Assembly: GCA_002381695.1 (NCBI GenBank)
Contig: DFXM01000011.1
Span: 1-17,112, forward strand
From: Clostridium sp. UBA4108
GTDB lineage: Bacteria > Bacillota > Clostridia > Clostridiales > Clostridiaceae
Length of the DNA stretch: 17,112 nt
Direction of reading: 5' to 3'
Below are positions 6,486-14,549 of this stretch, one piece after another. Position 1 is the first letter of the stretch. Each line of letters begins with the position of its first letter. Made by a program: the position numbers and the translations under genes. Under the pieces are notes generated by a model. That model was not told the origin of the DNA. It worked only from the letters and a program-made list of their open reading frames with translations, and did no database searches.

Positions 6486-8019
6486 CTCCCTTCATTGGAA
6501 GTGTGATTTGTATGCAAATTCCGTGTGGTATATTATCAGAAATAGTGACAAAGCCTTCCATGGTTTTGACCTGTTCCTTAATTGAAAAAATACCCTTGTG
6601 TTTTGTAATGTCAACAGAATCTATACAATTTACTTTTGTTGTTCCGTTATCACTAACATTTAGTTTTATGATGCCTCTTTCTTGTAATAGTGTTATCCAA
6701 ACACGATTTCCATCTGAATGTTTATACACATTCGTTACCAGTTCTTTGATTAGGCGATATGTCAGTGTATCATATGGTTCTACCAAAAAGAAAGTGTCAG
6801 AACATTCAAATGTCGTAAAAATGTTGCGTTGAGGAAACGACAAAGAAATGGATTCAATCAGATTTTGATAGTTCTCTTTTGTAGTCAAATTCTTCAAAAT
6901 CACCGGATGATAATCCTGCATTTGATTTCTAATCAAAATGTTCAAATTCTCAAGGGTGTGAGTAATGATTTCCTGTACATCGGGGCGTTGTGCTTTCCCC
7001 ATCATATTTTTTATTGAGAGTAAATCTTGCAAAACATCATCGTGCAGGAAATTAGCAAATTCAGTTTTTAAATTTTCTTCCTGCTGTAATTGTTTTAACG
7101 CAGAATTATACTCACTTTCTTTAATAACTAAGTTATCGCCTTTTTTCAAATTTTGACCTAATATGATATTACAAAGGAATACCAACACAAAAAACAGATT
7201 CATGCCTATAATAAATTCACCATAGCTGCCCTTCAAGCAAGATACTACTAATCCGATAGCCGCAACAGCTATAAAGAATATAAGTAAGGATTGCTTTTTG
7301 CTAAATATAGTAGAGAGAGGTTGACCTGAATGCTCTTTCAGTGATATTCCGTGAACGCTTATAAAAAATAGAATAACAGGTAAGTATATGCCGAAATTTC
7401 CTATGTGGTCAGGAACATTTATAGTTGCGAAATAGTATGCAGTAAAACAAATTACACTTATTAAAATCGAAAGAATAATATACTTTTTTTCGCTTTTCAA
7501 AAAAAATAATGTTCGTTTTCGATGATAGATAATAATAAACAAAAAACATCCTAAACTCACTAAAAACTGTATTCCATAGGTATAGGCAAATGCAATATCT
7601 GAAATAGCTAAGCCTATAATCGAACTGATACAACACACCAGCAACAGTAATTCTGTTATTTTACGAAATTTGTATCCGCTTCCTTGAAATAAAAATATAA
7701 ATATAAATCTTATAGAAGCATACCATATGATTGGACTCAATGCAGTAAAAACAAAGGCTGTAATTTGTGCCATTTCAAATGACAAAAGCACATACCAACT
7801 ATTCAATGCTAACAATCCGCAAAATGATGAAAGAATTTTATTTTCTCTAATATTGCAGGAATTGATATATGAAACATCAATAAGGATAATTGATGAAATT
7901 AATAAAAGAACAATGTCTTTCAAATTTAGATCTGTTCTGATATTTATAAGCCAACCCATATGAAGGATAAATAGAATATGATTTATTAAAAACAGAAATT
8001 TAATAACCAAATGCTTCAT
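6454..8019 (-). CDS. Multi-pass sensor histidine kinase, NarL partner type
   Basis: This encodes 521 residues from an ATG with AAAGGAGGG seven bases upstream. Residues 1-290 hold about nine or ten hydrophobic segments with only short loops, so the sensor is buried in the membrane. A short coiled region (300-320) leads to the dimerisation and phosphoacceptor motif FLHDDVLQDLL with H326, the HisKA_3 type. The ATPase domain shows N430 (ELVTNVYKHS), D457 (VSDNG) and a glycine-rich loop KHKGIFSI. It would phosphorylate the response regulator whose gene overlaps its 3' end. Canonical BceS kinases have only two helices and the HisKA type of phosphoacceptor domain, so this is a different sensor. Signal is unknown; the neighbouring BceAB-like transporter suggests a cell-envelope peptide. 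Confidence 0.92.
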   Translation of the reverse strand: MKHLVIKFLFLINHILFILHMGWLINIRTDLNLKDIVLLLISSIILIDVSYINSCNIRENKILSSFCGLLALNSWYVLLSFEMAQITAFVFTALSPIIWYASIRFIFIFLFQGSGYKFRKITELLLLVCCISSIIGLAISDIAFAYTYGIQFLVSLGCFLFIIIYHRKRTLFFLKSEKKYIILSILISVICFTAYYFATINVPDHIGNFGIYLPVILFFISVHGISLKEHSGQPLSTIFSKKQSLLIFFIAVAAIGLVVSCLKGSYGEFIIGMNLFFVLVFLCNIILGQNLKKGDNLVIKESEYNSALKQLQQEENLKTEFANFLHDDVLQDLLSIKNMMGKAQRPDVQEIITHTLENLNILIRNQMQDYHPVILKNLTTKENYQNLIESISLSFPQRNIFTTFECSDTFFLVEPYDTLTYRLIKELVTNVYKHSDGNRVWITLLQERGIIKLNVSDNGTTKVNCIDSVDITKHKGIFSIKEQVKTMEGFVTISDNIPHGICIQITLPMKGDDSYKYFVSR

Positions 8020-8052
8020 GCGTTACCCTCCTTTGAAATTTTGTATTTTTTG

Positions 8053-8058
8053 ATTATA
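8053..8058 (-). promoter_or_regulatory. Possible internal promoter -10 element
   Basis: A perfect TATAAT lies 34 bases before the kinase start. A weak TTTATT is 17 bases further upstream. This could give the kinase and regulator basal expression independent of the transporter genes. Confidence 0.4.
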
Positions 8059-8088
8059 GCATTTTTAGGTAAATAAATAAAGTATGCC

Positions 8089-8119
8089 CAATTGCCCAAC
8101 ACCATTTGTGCGGCAATTG
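8089..8119 (-). terminator. Intercistronic hairpin, possible attenuator
   Basis: Arms CAATTGCC (8089-8096) and GGCAATTG (8112-8119) pair perfectly around a 15-base loop, nine bases after the permease stop. On the minus strand it leads into a T-rich but broken tract, so it may only partly stop transcription between permease and kinase. Confidence 0.45.
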
Positions 8120-8127
8120 AGTTATCA

Positions 8128-10140
8128 TCATCCTTTCAGTACTGTTTTATAGCAAGTGCGAATGGTAAGCATGTAGTATATAAAGTAAATTGCTGCAGTT
8201 AATACTATTGCAATAACAACAGGTATATATTGAACAAATGCGCTGCCAAGCAATTTTTGCATTAGTCCAGACTTATAGACCAAAGTAGCGAAAATGCTAT
8301 CCAATAAACCAAGTAAAAATGGAATACTGAAAAAAATCAATACTTGCTTTCTGATAATCTTTTTGACTTTCTTATCTGTAAACCCCATTTTCTGAAGAAT
8401 TTCATAATCAGATTTAGAATCTGTAATGGCTGTAATATTATTGAAATACAGGATACTTCCTGCTGCAATAAAGAAAAGAACCACAAGAAAGCCTACCAAT
8501 AAAAATGTTGAGCTATTCATTGAAAATAAATTATTTATTCTATAGGAATGACCCTGCAAATAAGGGCTGCTGTTGAGAAAATTATTAATTTCATCATACA
8601 GTTCCTCATTATCTTCAACAACTTTACCGTTAATGCTTAGAATACTTGTTATAGGAGGTTCAGACTGCTTGATTTCCTCATATACATGGTCACTGACAAT
8701 AAGTGTTCCGATGCTGTTTGCAAAGGAAATGGTATTGTTTAGTGTTGTTGCCTTTACTGTAAGTGTCAGAACATTATCCCCAATAAGTAATAGATAGTCT
8801 TTTCCGACTTCACTGCTGCCATCACTATTTGGCTGGTATTTTACTAAAATACCTTCGTCGTCATTTAGCTCAGTAAGTTGTTTTAATACATCCGATCTGC
8901 CTTGAGCTTCTAATAGCGATTTATAATCTGAAAAAGAAATACACTCAAATCCTGCTTCCCTTAAAATATTTTCATTATTAGCATCGCCCTTTGCTGTTCC
9001 GACACCATATTCAACAGGAAGTTCTTTAGCAGAAGATGTGACCTTGAAGATATCAGTGCGTATGAAAGATATTTTATCATTTGAGGAATCATATTGACCA
9101 ATGATTTGTTTCACATCATTTATTTGGTTTTCTTTCTCAATCCTAAACTCGATTTCTGACGGAGCGATACGAGAAACAGCAGCAATGGGATAATACAGAG
9201 TAAGAGCCATAACGCATGAAACAGTTAATGTTGCAGCAGATAGCAGCGTAAGCATAATCAATGTTTTGGAATTTGAGCGAATACGATAGATAAAATTAGG
9301 TGTAGTTATAATTTTTGTTTCTGTATAAAAGGTTCGCTTGTTTTTTTTACTTTTACACATAATGTAGGGAAGAAAAGATGAGATAAAAAGCGCTGTACCC
9401 AATACAACCAGCAGCATAGTTAATAATCCTATGGGGGAAAAACCAATGCTTCTCCAAAGTGATTTAGTCCCACGCAGAATATCTAACGCCAAAGCATACC
9501 CTGAAAATATCATAACAAACCCTAAAAAAGCAGGTATTTTTCTAATTTTCATTTTTCTTTCCGCACTTTTTTCAAACCTTACCAAATTCATAAGAGAAGT
9601 CTTGAAAAGAAATCTTCCATTTGATACCGCTAAAACAATAATAACCAACAATATAAAACAGGTTGTTCTGATAATTGCGTTTACATTAAAAAAAGGAATT
9701 TGAGAACCATCAATTGACAGCTTCAGGAGAGCTGTAATGCCTAAAACAATCCCTTTATGCATGATTGACCCTAGCAGTAGTCCTATAACAAATCCACCCC
9801 CGCAGACTAGAACATTCTCAAAAGTAAGTAATGATAATACGGTGGATTTACGATAACCAATCAGAGCGTAAATTCCGAGTTCTTTTGTACGTCGTCGCAA
9901 AAAGAAACGATTAGAATAGGTCATATAAAAGACAACAAATGCCATCAAAAAAATAGAAATGGTGTTGCTCATGGTTTCCACTCGTCCGTCTGTGGATATT
10001 TTTTCAAGCATTACTTCATTCATAGAAAACGAGGTAAAAGCAAAAAAAACAGTAATTACAAAAGAAACCGAAATTAAATAAAGAGCATAGAAAGAGAAAT
10101 TCTTCTTAAGATTTTTAATTGCCATGGAAAAAACATTCAT
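8128..10140 (-). CDS. BceB-like ABC transporter permease (FtsX family)
   Basis: This encodes 670 residues from an ATG with AGGAGG seven bases upstream. About ten membrane helices are visible: near 17-39, 60-80, 105-140 (two), 157-176, 205-222, 235-260, 290-318, 545-568, 600-622 and 638-660. A large extracytoplasmic domain of about 220 residues lies between helices at 320 and 540. This topology and size match the BceB/VraE/PsdB family that removes bacitracin, lantibiotics and similar peptides from their cell-wall lipid targets. The FtsX-like region near 65-180 and its repeat near 545-660 are present. It lies twelve bases after the ATPase gene and clearly partners it. The extracellular domain determines which peptide is recognised, and this cannot be read from sequence. 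Confidence 0.92.
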   Translation of the reverse strand: MNVFSMAIKNLKKNFSFYALYLISVSFVITVFFAFTSFSMNEVMLEKISTDGRVETMSNTISIFLMAFVVFYMTYSNRFFLRRRTKELGIYALIGYRKSTVLSLLTFENVLVCGGGFVIGLLLGSIMHKGIVLGITALLKLSIDGSQIPFFNVNAIIRTTCFILLVIIVLAVSNGRFLFKTSLMNLVRFEKSAERKMKIRKIPAFLGFVMIFSGYALALDILRGTKSLWRSIGFSPIGLLTMLLVVLGTALFISSFLPYIMCKSKKNKRTFYTETKIITTPNFIYRIRSNSKTLIMLTLLSAATLTVSCVMALTLYYPIAAVSRIAPSEIEFRIEKENQINDVKQIIGQYDSSNDKISFIRTDIFKVTSSAKELPVEYGVGTAKGDANNENILREAGFECISFSDYKSLLEAQGRSDVLKQLTELNDDEGILVKYQPNSDGSSEVGKDYLLLIGDNVLTLTVKATTLNNTISFANSIGTLIVSDHVYEEIKQSEPPITSILSINGKVVEDNEELYDEINNFLNSSPYLQGHSYRINNLFSMNSSTFLLVGFLVVLFFIAAGSILYFNNITAITDSKSDYEILQKMGFTDKKVKKIIRKQVLIFFSIPFLLGLLDSIFATLVYKSGLMQKLLGSAFVQYIPVVIAIVLTAAIYFIYYMLTIRTCYKTVLKG

Positions 10141-10152
10141 TGATTTAACCTC

Positions 10153-10902
10153 CTATCTCTGCGTATCTAACTTGGCTACTTCTTCAATAATGGACTCATA
10201 AAAGTTACGCCTGTTATTTTCTTTGTTAATCAATTCATTGATAATATGACCATCCTTGAAAATCAAGATGCGTTTTGCGAAACTTGCGGCATAAGCATCG
10301 TGTGTCACCATTAAAATAGTAGTTTTCATTTCTTGATTAGCTTCATATAAGGTGTTTAGCAAATCAGTTGCAGAATTAGAATCTAAAGCTCCGGTGGGTT
10401 CATCAGCAAATAAAATACTTGGTTTCTTCACAATGGCTCTTGCAGCAGAAGCCCGTTGCCTTTGTCCTCCAGATAATTCGCTTGGGTATTTGTTTAACTG
10501 AGATGCAATGCCAAATCGTTCTGCCAAATTTCTAACCATGCTTTCTATCTTTTTGGGTGGTAGTTTTTGAAGTGTAAGTGGCACAGAAATGTTCTCAGCA
10601 ATTGTAAGGCTATCTAGCAAAAAGTACTCCTGAAAAATGAAGCCTAGATTATCTCTGCGGAAATCGGCAGCCTCCGTATCACTGAGGCTGCTCAAATTCA
10701 CTTTATTTATCAAAATATCACCACTTGTAGGGATATCAATGGTGGATAATACATTGAGTAATGTGGTTTTTCCAGAACCCGATGCCCCCATAATACCTAT
10801 AAATTCGCCTTCAGCAACGCTGAAAGATACTTTGTCCAAACTTGGTTGCTGCCCTTTTTTATATACTTTTGTTACTTCTTTTGCTTCTAAAAGTGTACTC
10901 AT
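10153..10902 (-). CDS. BceA-like ABC transporter ATPase
   Basis: This encodes 249 residues from an ATG at 10902 with AAGGAGA seven bases upstream. A longer in-frame ATG at 10938 would place that ribosome site inside the gene and adds residues with no homology to the family, so it was rejected. Motifs are complete: Walker A GASGSGKTT (39-47), Q-loop Q91, signature LSGGQRQR (143-150), Walker B ILFADEPTGALD with catalytic E168, and the switch H201 (VTHD). It belongs to the LolD/MacB/BceA branch, whose members power FtsX-type permeases without transporting through a classical channel. It is the first gene of a same-strand set of four (ATPase, permease, kinase, regulator). The C-terminal extension after residue 220 is typical of peptide-antibiotic systems. 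Confidence 0.94.
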   Translation of the reverse strand: MSTLLEAKEVTKVYKKGQQPSLDKVSFSVAEGEFIGIMGASGSGKTTLLNVLSTIDIPTSGDILINKVNLSSLSDTEAADFRRDNLGFIFQEYFLLDSLTIAENISVPLTLQKLPPKKIESMVRNLAERFGIASQLNKYPSELSGGQRQRASAARAIVKKPSILFADEPTGALDSNSATDLLNTLYEANQEMKTTILMVTHDAYAASFAKRILIFKDGHIINELINKENNRRNFYESIIEEVAKLDTQR

Positions 10903-10958
10903 TATGCAAATCTCCTTTTCTTTTATTGTTACTAGCATACAATTTCAAAGAGAAAAGC

Positions 10959-11002
10959 GAATGAGTAATTCAAGCAAGAATTTTTGCGTGAATTACTCAT
11001 TC
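10959..11002. promoter_or_regulatory. 18-bp inverted repeat upstream of the ABC operon
   Basis: Arms at 10959-10976 and 10985-11002 match at 17 of 18 positions around an eight-base loop. It lies between the DUF998-like gene (stop at 11059) and the ATPase gene (start at 10902). On the minus strand it runs into a T-rich stretch, so it can end transcription of the upstream gene. Its symmetry and place before the transporter genes also fit a binding site for the response regulator. No good promoter boxes with standard spacing were found after it. Confidence 0.6.
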
Positions 11003-11058
11003 AACGGATGAAGTAATGTAGTATTCTATATTAAGCTATATATGGACATATTATAATA

Positions 11059-11709
11059 TTATTTTTTTATATAATCTAAGATTTTTGATATTGCTATATA
11101 CCCCAATGGTATATACATAAGCAATAAGGCCAAACGTTGCCAAATACCTTCATTTGCTATAATTGTATATTGAAAATTTGATTTATCTGACATAATAAAT
11201 AATACAAAAAAAATTAACGCCAAAGTAAACGATACTAAGCAAATAATAGCAGTTGTCCAATCTTTCATTTTAAATGATAAAATACTTAGGAGTAAAGGTA
11301 CGAATAAAAGTGCCATAAATCCTAAAGCCGAACCAATCCCATGAATTTTTGAAGCAATATTTTCTATTTCTTTACTTTCATTAACACTAAAAAGGCCTGA
11401 TAAAATCCCTGCGCCAATAGCAAAGATAGTAATAAAAACAAAAACTGTTATACTTAAATTCTTAGAACAAGAAGAATATTGCTGATATAAGTTAGCAGAA
11501 CTTATTATCAAAAATATACCTAATAATACAAGCCAAATATTATAATATATTCGTACAGGACTACTAGGATTTCCTAATGAACTCATAACCATTGTTTTAT
11601 GACTATATCCTTTGTAGAAATTAGCCAATATATAAGGTACAACAAAATCACCAACTATTGCAATAATCAATAACCACCAACTGAATTGAGTATTTATAAA
11701 TTTATTCAT
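11059..11709 (-). CDS. DUF998-like integral membrane protein
   Basis: This encodes 216 residues with six or seven hydrophobic segments, starting WWLLIIAIVGDFVVPYILA. The conserved features I associate with DUF998 are present: the early GD-x-x-x-P, the polar segment SSLGNPSSPVRIYYNIWL, the KIHGIGSALGF motif in the middle and the final EGIWQRLALLLMY helix. The family's function is unknown; members are found in the cytoplasmic membrane of many Firmicutes. It is on the same strand as the ABC module, 156 bases upstream, but a strong hairpin separates them, so co-transcription is doubtful. A promoter with TTGAAT (11779-11774) and TATAAT (11755-11750), 18 bases apart, precedes it. Confidence 0.75.
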   Translation of the reverse strand: MNKFINTQFSWWLLIIAIVGDFVVPYILANFYKGYSHKTMVMSSLGNPSSPVRIYYNIWLVLLGIFLIISSANLYQQYSSCSKNLSITVFVFITIFAIGAGILSGLFSVNESKEIENIASKIHGIGSALGFMALLFVPLLLSILSFKMKDWTTAIICLVSFTLALIFFVLFIMSDKSNFQYTIIANEGIWQRLALLLMYIPLGYIAISKILDYIKK

Positions 11710-11749
11710 TATATCCCCCTCTAATAAAACATAATCTTTAATTAATTTA

Positions 11750-11779
11750 ATTATATATCATATAATTACAAATATTCAA
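11750..11779 (-). promoter_or_regulatory. Promoter of the DUF998-like gene
   Basis: TTGAAT (11779-11774) and TATAAT (11755-11750) are 18 bases apart on the minus strand, leaving a leader of about 35 bases. Confidence 0.5.
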
Positions 11780-11902
11780 ATATTTAGCAATGACTATATA
11801 TAAATTACCTCTCTAAATCTAAAGTCCTTTAATTTTGTGTCAGAATGACAACGATGAGATTGTACCAATAAATTTTTGCTCTTATTCGGCAAAATAAAAA
11901 AG

Positions 11903-11933
11903 CCATGGGCTTAAATTAAAGAACCCATGACCT
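11903..11933 (-). terminator. Terminator, AAAGCCATGAAC palindrome copy 2
   Basis: CATGGG (11904-11909) pairs with CCCATG (11924-11929), with weaker pairing inside and outside. On the minus strand it is followed by a T-run, so it ends the Big2 protein gene. Its flanks are shared with copies near 13668 and 15950. Confidence 0.6.
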
Positions 11934-11946
11934 AATCTATTTCCTA

Positions 11947-13002
11947 TTAATATTCTCTTATTTCAAATCCAACTATTTTATCATGTACTAGATATTCAAC
12001 ATTTCCTTTTGCATTTTTTATTTTGTATATTGGACTTTCTGTCTTATCTAAATCTCTATTTTTAAACCATTTAATAAAATTATTTACATCAATGTCTTTA
12101 GCTTGTTTTATATTTCCATCTACCATTTCTATATATAAGTTCCCATCTCCTGTCGGTTCCTCTGGATCTACTGGAGTTTCTTTCTTTGTAACTGTAACTA
12201 TGCAGTCAGCTTTTATGTCTGTTCCTTCTATTGTGGCTGTTATAGTTGCTTGTCCTTCTTTTATAGCTTTCACATTTCCATTTTCATCTACTGTAGCTAT
12301 ACTTTCATCACTTGATGTCCATGTTACATTCTTATTTACAGCATCATCTGGTTTTACTGTAGCTGTTAATTTCTCTGAATTACCTTCTAGTAGATTTAGT
12401 GATGATTTATTTAATGATATTGATTGAGTATCTTCATCTGAAATTAAATAGCCATCTGAATCTATGTCTATAGCATCTAATAAAGCTGTACCAGAACCAT
12501 TTATTATTTCACAAGTATGAATTTTTTTTATAAGATCTGTTTTTTCATAATCTAATTTCATATATATTGTAGTTATGCTATTTTGTGAAAATGTCCCAAC
12601 TAAAACATCATCTATCTTTATTTGAATATTAGTTGAACGATCATTATATGAAGTTCCTAATAATCTTAATTTTGTCCCATAAAACTTAAATTTTATAGTT
12701 CCATTAGCAGAAGAATAAGCTTGTGTATTATTATAGCAGTTAGGATTTGGAAATTTTCTCCATGAATCAATATATGTTATCTTATTATCTGCATCATCAT
12801 ATCTTTTCCAACCTTTTTCAGGAAGTTTAAGAATATCTCCAACTTTAGCACTATTTTCTGGAGTATTATTTAAATTATTTACACCAATCACATAATCATT
12901 TGGATTTTCCGCAGCATAAACCTCACTAATATTGTTTAATCCTCCTAAAGCGAAAAAACACATTAGCATACACACTAATATTAATTTTAATTTATTTTTC
13001 AT
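11947..13002 (-). CDS. Secreted Big2-domain surface protein
   Basis: This encodes 351 residues. A signal peptide covers about residues 1-30 (KLKLILVCMLMCFFALGG, cleavage probably after VYAA). Residues 50-185 form a beta-rich domain (GTIKFKFYGTKLRLLG) that resembles jelly-roll, carbohydrate-binding-like modules common in clostridial exoproteins. Residues 190-270 are a bacterial Ig-like Big2 domain with the characteristic VTWTSSDESIATVDENG and GQATITATIEG. A proline-rich linker (TPVDPEEPTG) leads to a final domain of about 65 residues (NFIKWFKNRD to the end). There is no LPxTG anchor, so it is secreted or held non-covalently. A good promoter (TTGATA 13064-13059, TACAAT 13041-13036) precedes it. 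Adhesion or polysaccharide binding is a guess from the domains. Confidence 0.85.
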   Translation of the reverse strand: MKNKLKLILVCMLMCFFALGGLNNISEVYAAENPNDYVIGVNNLNNTPENSAKVGDILKLPEKGWKRYDDADNKITYIDSWRKFPNPNCYNNTQAYSSANGTIKFKFYGTKLRLLGTSYNDRSTNIQIKIDDVLVGTFSQNSITTIYMKLDYEKTDLIKKIHTCEIINGSGTALLDAIDIDSDGYLISDEDTQSISLNKSSLNLLEGNSEKLTATVKPDDAVNKNVTWTSSDESIATVDENGNVKAIKEGQATITATIEGTDIKADCIVTVTKKETPVDPEEPTGDGNLYIEMVDGNIKQAKDIDVNNFIKWFKNRDLDKTESPIYKIKNAKGNVEYLVHDKIVGFEIREY

Positions 13003-13035
13003 TTTTTATCCCCCTTTGTTAATTTATACATATAT

Positions 13036-13064
13036 ATTGTATATTTGTAAATTTGTAATATCAA
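13036..13064 (-). promoter_or_regulatory. Promoter of the Big2 protein gene
   Basis: TTGATA (13064-13059) and TACAAT (13041-13036) are exactly 17 bases apart on the minus strand, near the vegetative consensus. Confidence 0.65.
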
Positions 13065-13138
13065 GTATTTATTTGTATTATTTTGCTTATAAAAATATCT
13101 TCTAGCATATTTATAAATCCTTATTTCTTATTTAATAT

Positions 13139-13174
13139 AAACCATGAACCCTCTAATTAGAGCTTATGGCTTTA
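13139..13174. repeat. Degenerate AAAGCCATGAAC palindrome copy 3
   Basis: The stem AACCATGAACCCTCT pairs imperfectly with AGAGCTTATGGCTTT. The loop TAATT and the right flank resemble copy 1 at 3025-3060. It lies between the divergent Big2 and DUF3888-like genes, where a terminator has no gene to serve, which suggests a repeat rather than a functional terminator. Confidence 0.5.
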
Positions 13175-13232
13175 GCTTTATTTCATTGTATATTTTTTCT
13201 TACATTACAAACTATAATATTGAGGTGATATG

Positions 13233-13646
13233 ATGATTAGAAAACTAAATATATTATTCTTAGCTTTAATTTTAATGTTATGTTGTATATATGTTACTCC
13301 AGTATCGGCTATAACATCTAATAATTACTTTAATATCTATAAGTCTAATAATGAAAACAGGCAACCTCTTAAAACTCCTGAGGGTGATTTACTTATTCGT
13401 GTGTTTTATCCTCATATACAGAATGCATTTAAAGAGCAGAATATACTTAATTATGGTTTTGATGAACGCCTATCAACTGTTTTATCTGTAAATAAATTAT
13501 CAACTGCGGAGTATGAAGTTAAATTTTATATAGGAATATCTACTGATCCAAATAAGCCGTCCTACGGAATTTATGTAGTTACTGTAGTTACTGATGGAGT
13601 AAGCACAAAAGTAACTAGCATAGAGGCAAGAGGACCTATTTCATAA
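13233..13646 (+). CDS. Small secreted protein, DUF3888-like
   Basis: This encodes 137 residues. Two ATG codons are adjacent (13230 and 13233); the second is better spaced from GAGGTG (five bases against two). A signal peptide covers roughly residues 1-27 (ILFLALILMLCCIYVTPVSA). The mature part has TPEGDLLIRVFYPHIQNAF, then a beta-rich half with YEVKFYIGIST, PSYGIYVVTVV and a final strand. The combination of an early PEG-DLL-x-PHI helix and a later P-x-YG-I turn is what I associate with DUF3888, a family of unknown function in spore-forming Firmicutes. No catalytic residues are apparent. It is transcribed alone and ends at a strong terminator. Confidence 0.6.
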   Translation: MIRKLNILFLALILMLCCIYVTPVSAITSNNYFNIYKSNNENRQPLKTPEGDLLIRVFYPHIQNAFKEQNILNYGFDERLSTVLSVNKLSTAEYEVKFYIGISTDPNKPSYGIYVVTVVTDGVSTKVTSIEARGPIS

Positions 13647-13667
13647 CATTATTCTCAGCAAAATAAA

Positions 13668-13699
13668 AAAGCCATGAACTTCTTGAGGTTCATGGCTTT
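13668..13699 (+). terminator. Terminator, AAAGCCATGAAC palindrome copy 4
   Basis: Arms AAAGCCATGAAC (13668-13679) and GTTCATGGCTTT (13688-13699) are perfect complements, extended inwards by two weaker pairs. A T-rich tract follows on the plus strand, so it ends the DUF3888-like gene. It is the best-preserved copy of the family. Confidence 0.8.
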
Positions 13700-14030
13700 G
13701 GTTTTGTTTGTTAATATCTAATATAGCACTTATTACCTCATTTCACGCATTTATTACGTCTTCATACTTCATAATATATCATTTATTACCTATTACTTAG
13801 TATTTATTACTTAAATGTAAAATTTTCAACATATTGTATTATGATTCAATAAATACTACGATTAAAGTTTTCAGATCATCATTATTCCTAATAATATTAC
13901 TCCCATACTAAAAAATATCCGACAGTACTATAAAGGTTAAATTTATGTTGTTTTAATACTTTGTTCTTGGTAATAGTTTTAGAACTAAAAATTAGTTCTA
14001 AAAAATTTTATTAATAAAGGAGAGTTTAAA
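13700..14030. other. Gene-less leader region of the metalloprotease
   Basis: No coding frame is supported. Between about 13726 and 13812 the words TTATTAC and TTATTACC recur five times at irregular spacing. The last 60 bases hold a perfect inverted repeat (13977-14003) and the protease ribosome site. Promoter boxes could not be placed with confidence. Confidence 0.4.
13977..14003. promoter_or_regulatory. Perfect 12-bp inverted repeat before the metalloprotease
   Basis: Arms TTTTAGAACTAA (13977-13988) and TTAGTTCTAAAA (13992-14003) are perfect complements separated by AAA. The repeat is 28 bases before the protease ATG. It looks like a dimer-binding operator, or a 5' hairpin that could affect mRNA stability. 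The regulator is unknown. Confidence 0.55.
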
Positions 14031-14525
14031 ATGAAAAAGAGAAAAATTTTATTTAGCTTAGTATTAGGAGGAACTATTTTATTTTCAAGTTCACTTCCAG
14101 CATATGCACAAGCATATCTTAATTCTTGGGATTTGGTGGATTCAGGCAAACATTTAGATTATGACGGAAACAGTAAGTATATGTCCAATATAAAAGCAGG
14201 TGTTGCTAAATGGGAAGATTATAAGCCAGGAGTAATTAGACAAGATTCAGCCAGTGTAGTGCAAGATGTATATGTATATGATATATACGATATAAGCTCA
14301 GTAAATGCGACAACTTATTCTAGTGGTTATATCGAAATGAACACATACAATCTTGACAAACAAGGCAGTACACAAACAACAAGAGTAGCTACTCATGAAT
14401 TAGGACATGCCTTAGGTTTAGGTCATAGCACAAGTAGTGATATTATGTATGCATATAGTATTTCCACTTCATCTTTAACTCAAAATGATAAAGATTCTTA
14501 TGATGCTGCATATAAAAAGTATTAA
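14031..14525 (+). CDS. Secreted matrixin-like zinc metalloprotease
   Basis: This encodes 164 residues from an ATG with AAGGAGAG six bases upstream. A signal peptide occupies about residues 1-26 (ILFSLVLGGTILFSSSLPAY, cut near AYA-QA). The zinc-binding motif HELGHALGLGH spans 122-132, with ligands H122, H126 and H132 and the catalytic base E123. The Met-turn methionine M139 follows in SSDIMYAY. These define a metzincin of the M10/matrixin type. It is unusually short, with no propeptide cysteine switch visible and no C-terminal binding domain, so it is a minimal catalytic domain. It presumably acts outside the cell; the substrate is unknown. It is followed after 24 bases by an exported protein gene on the same strand, which may encode an inhibitor, chaperone or substrate. 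Confidence 0.9.
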   Translation: MKKRKILFSLVLGGTILFSSSLPAYAQAYLNSWDLVDSGKHLDYDGNSKYMSNIKAGVAKWEDYKPGVIRQDSASVVQDVYVYDIYDISSVNATTYSSGYIEMNTYNLDKQGSTQTTRVATHELGHALGLGHSTSSDIMYAYSISTSSLTQNDKDSYDAAYKKY

Positions 14526-14549
14526 AATTTTAAAACGGGGGTATTTAGA

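Noticed and set aside
5865..10902. Lantibiotic biosynthesis cluster
   Set aside because: No precursor peptide, dehydratase, cyclase or processing protease gene is present; the transporter fits resistance better than export.
10637..11011. Plus-strand frame opposite the ATPase gene
   Set aside because: It is an antisense shadow of the Walker A-containing ATPase and lacks a ribosome site.
13726..13812. TTATTAC words as a CRISPR-like or iteron array
   Set aside because: The repeats are only 7-9 bases, irregularly spaced and in AT-rich DNA; no cas or rep gene is present.
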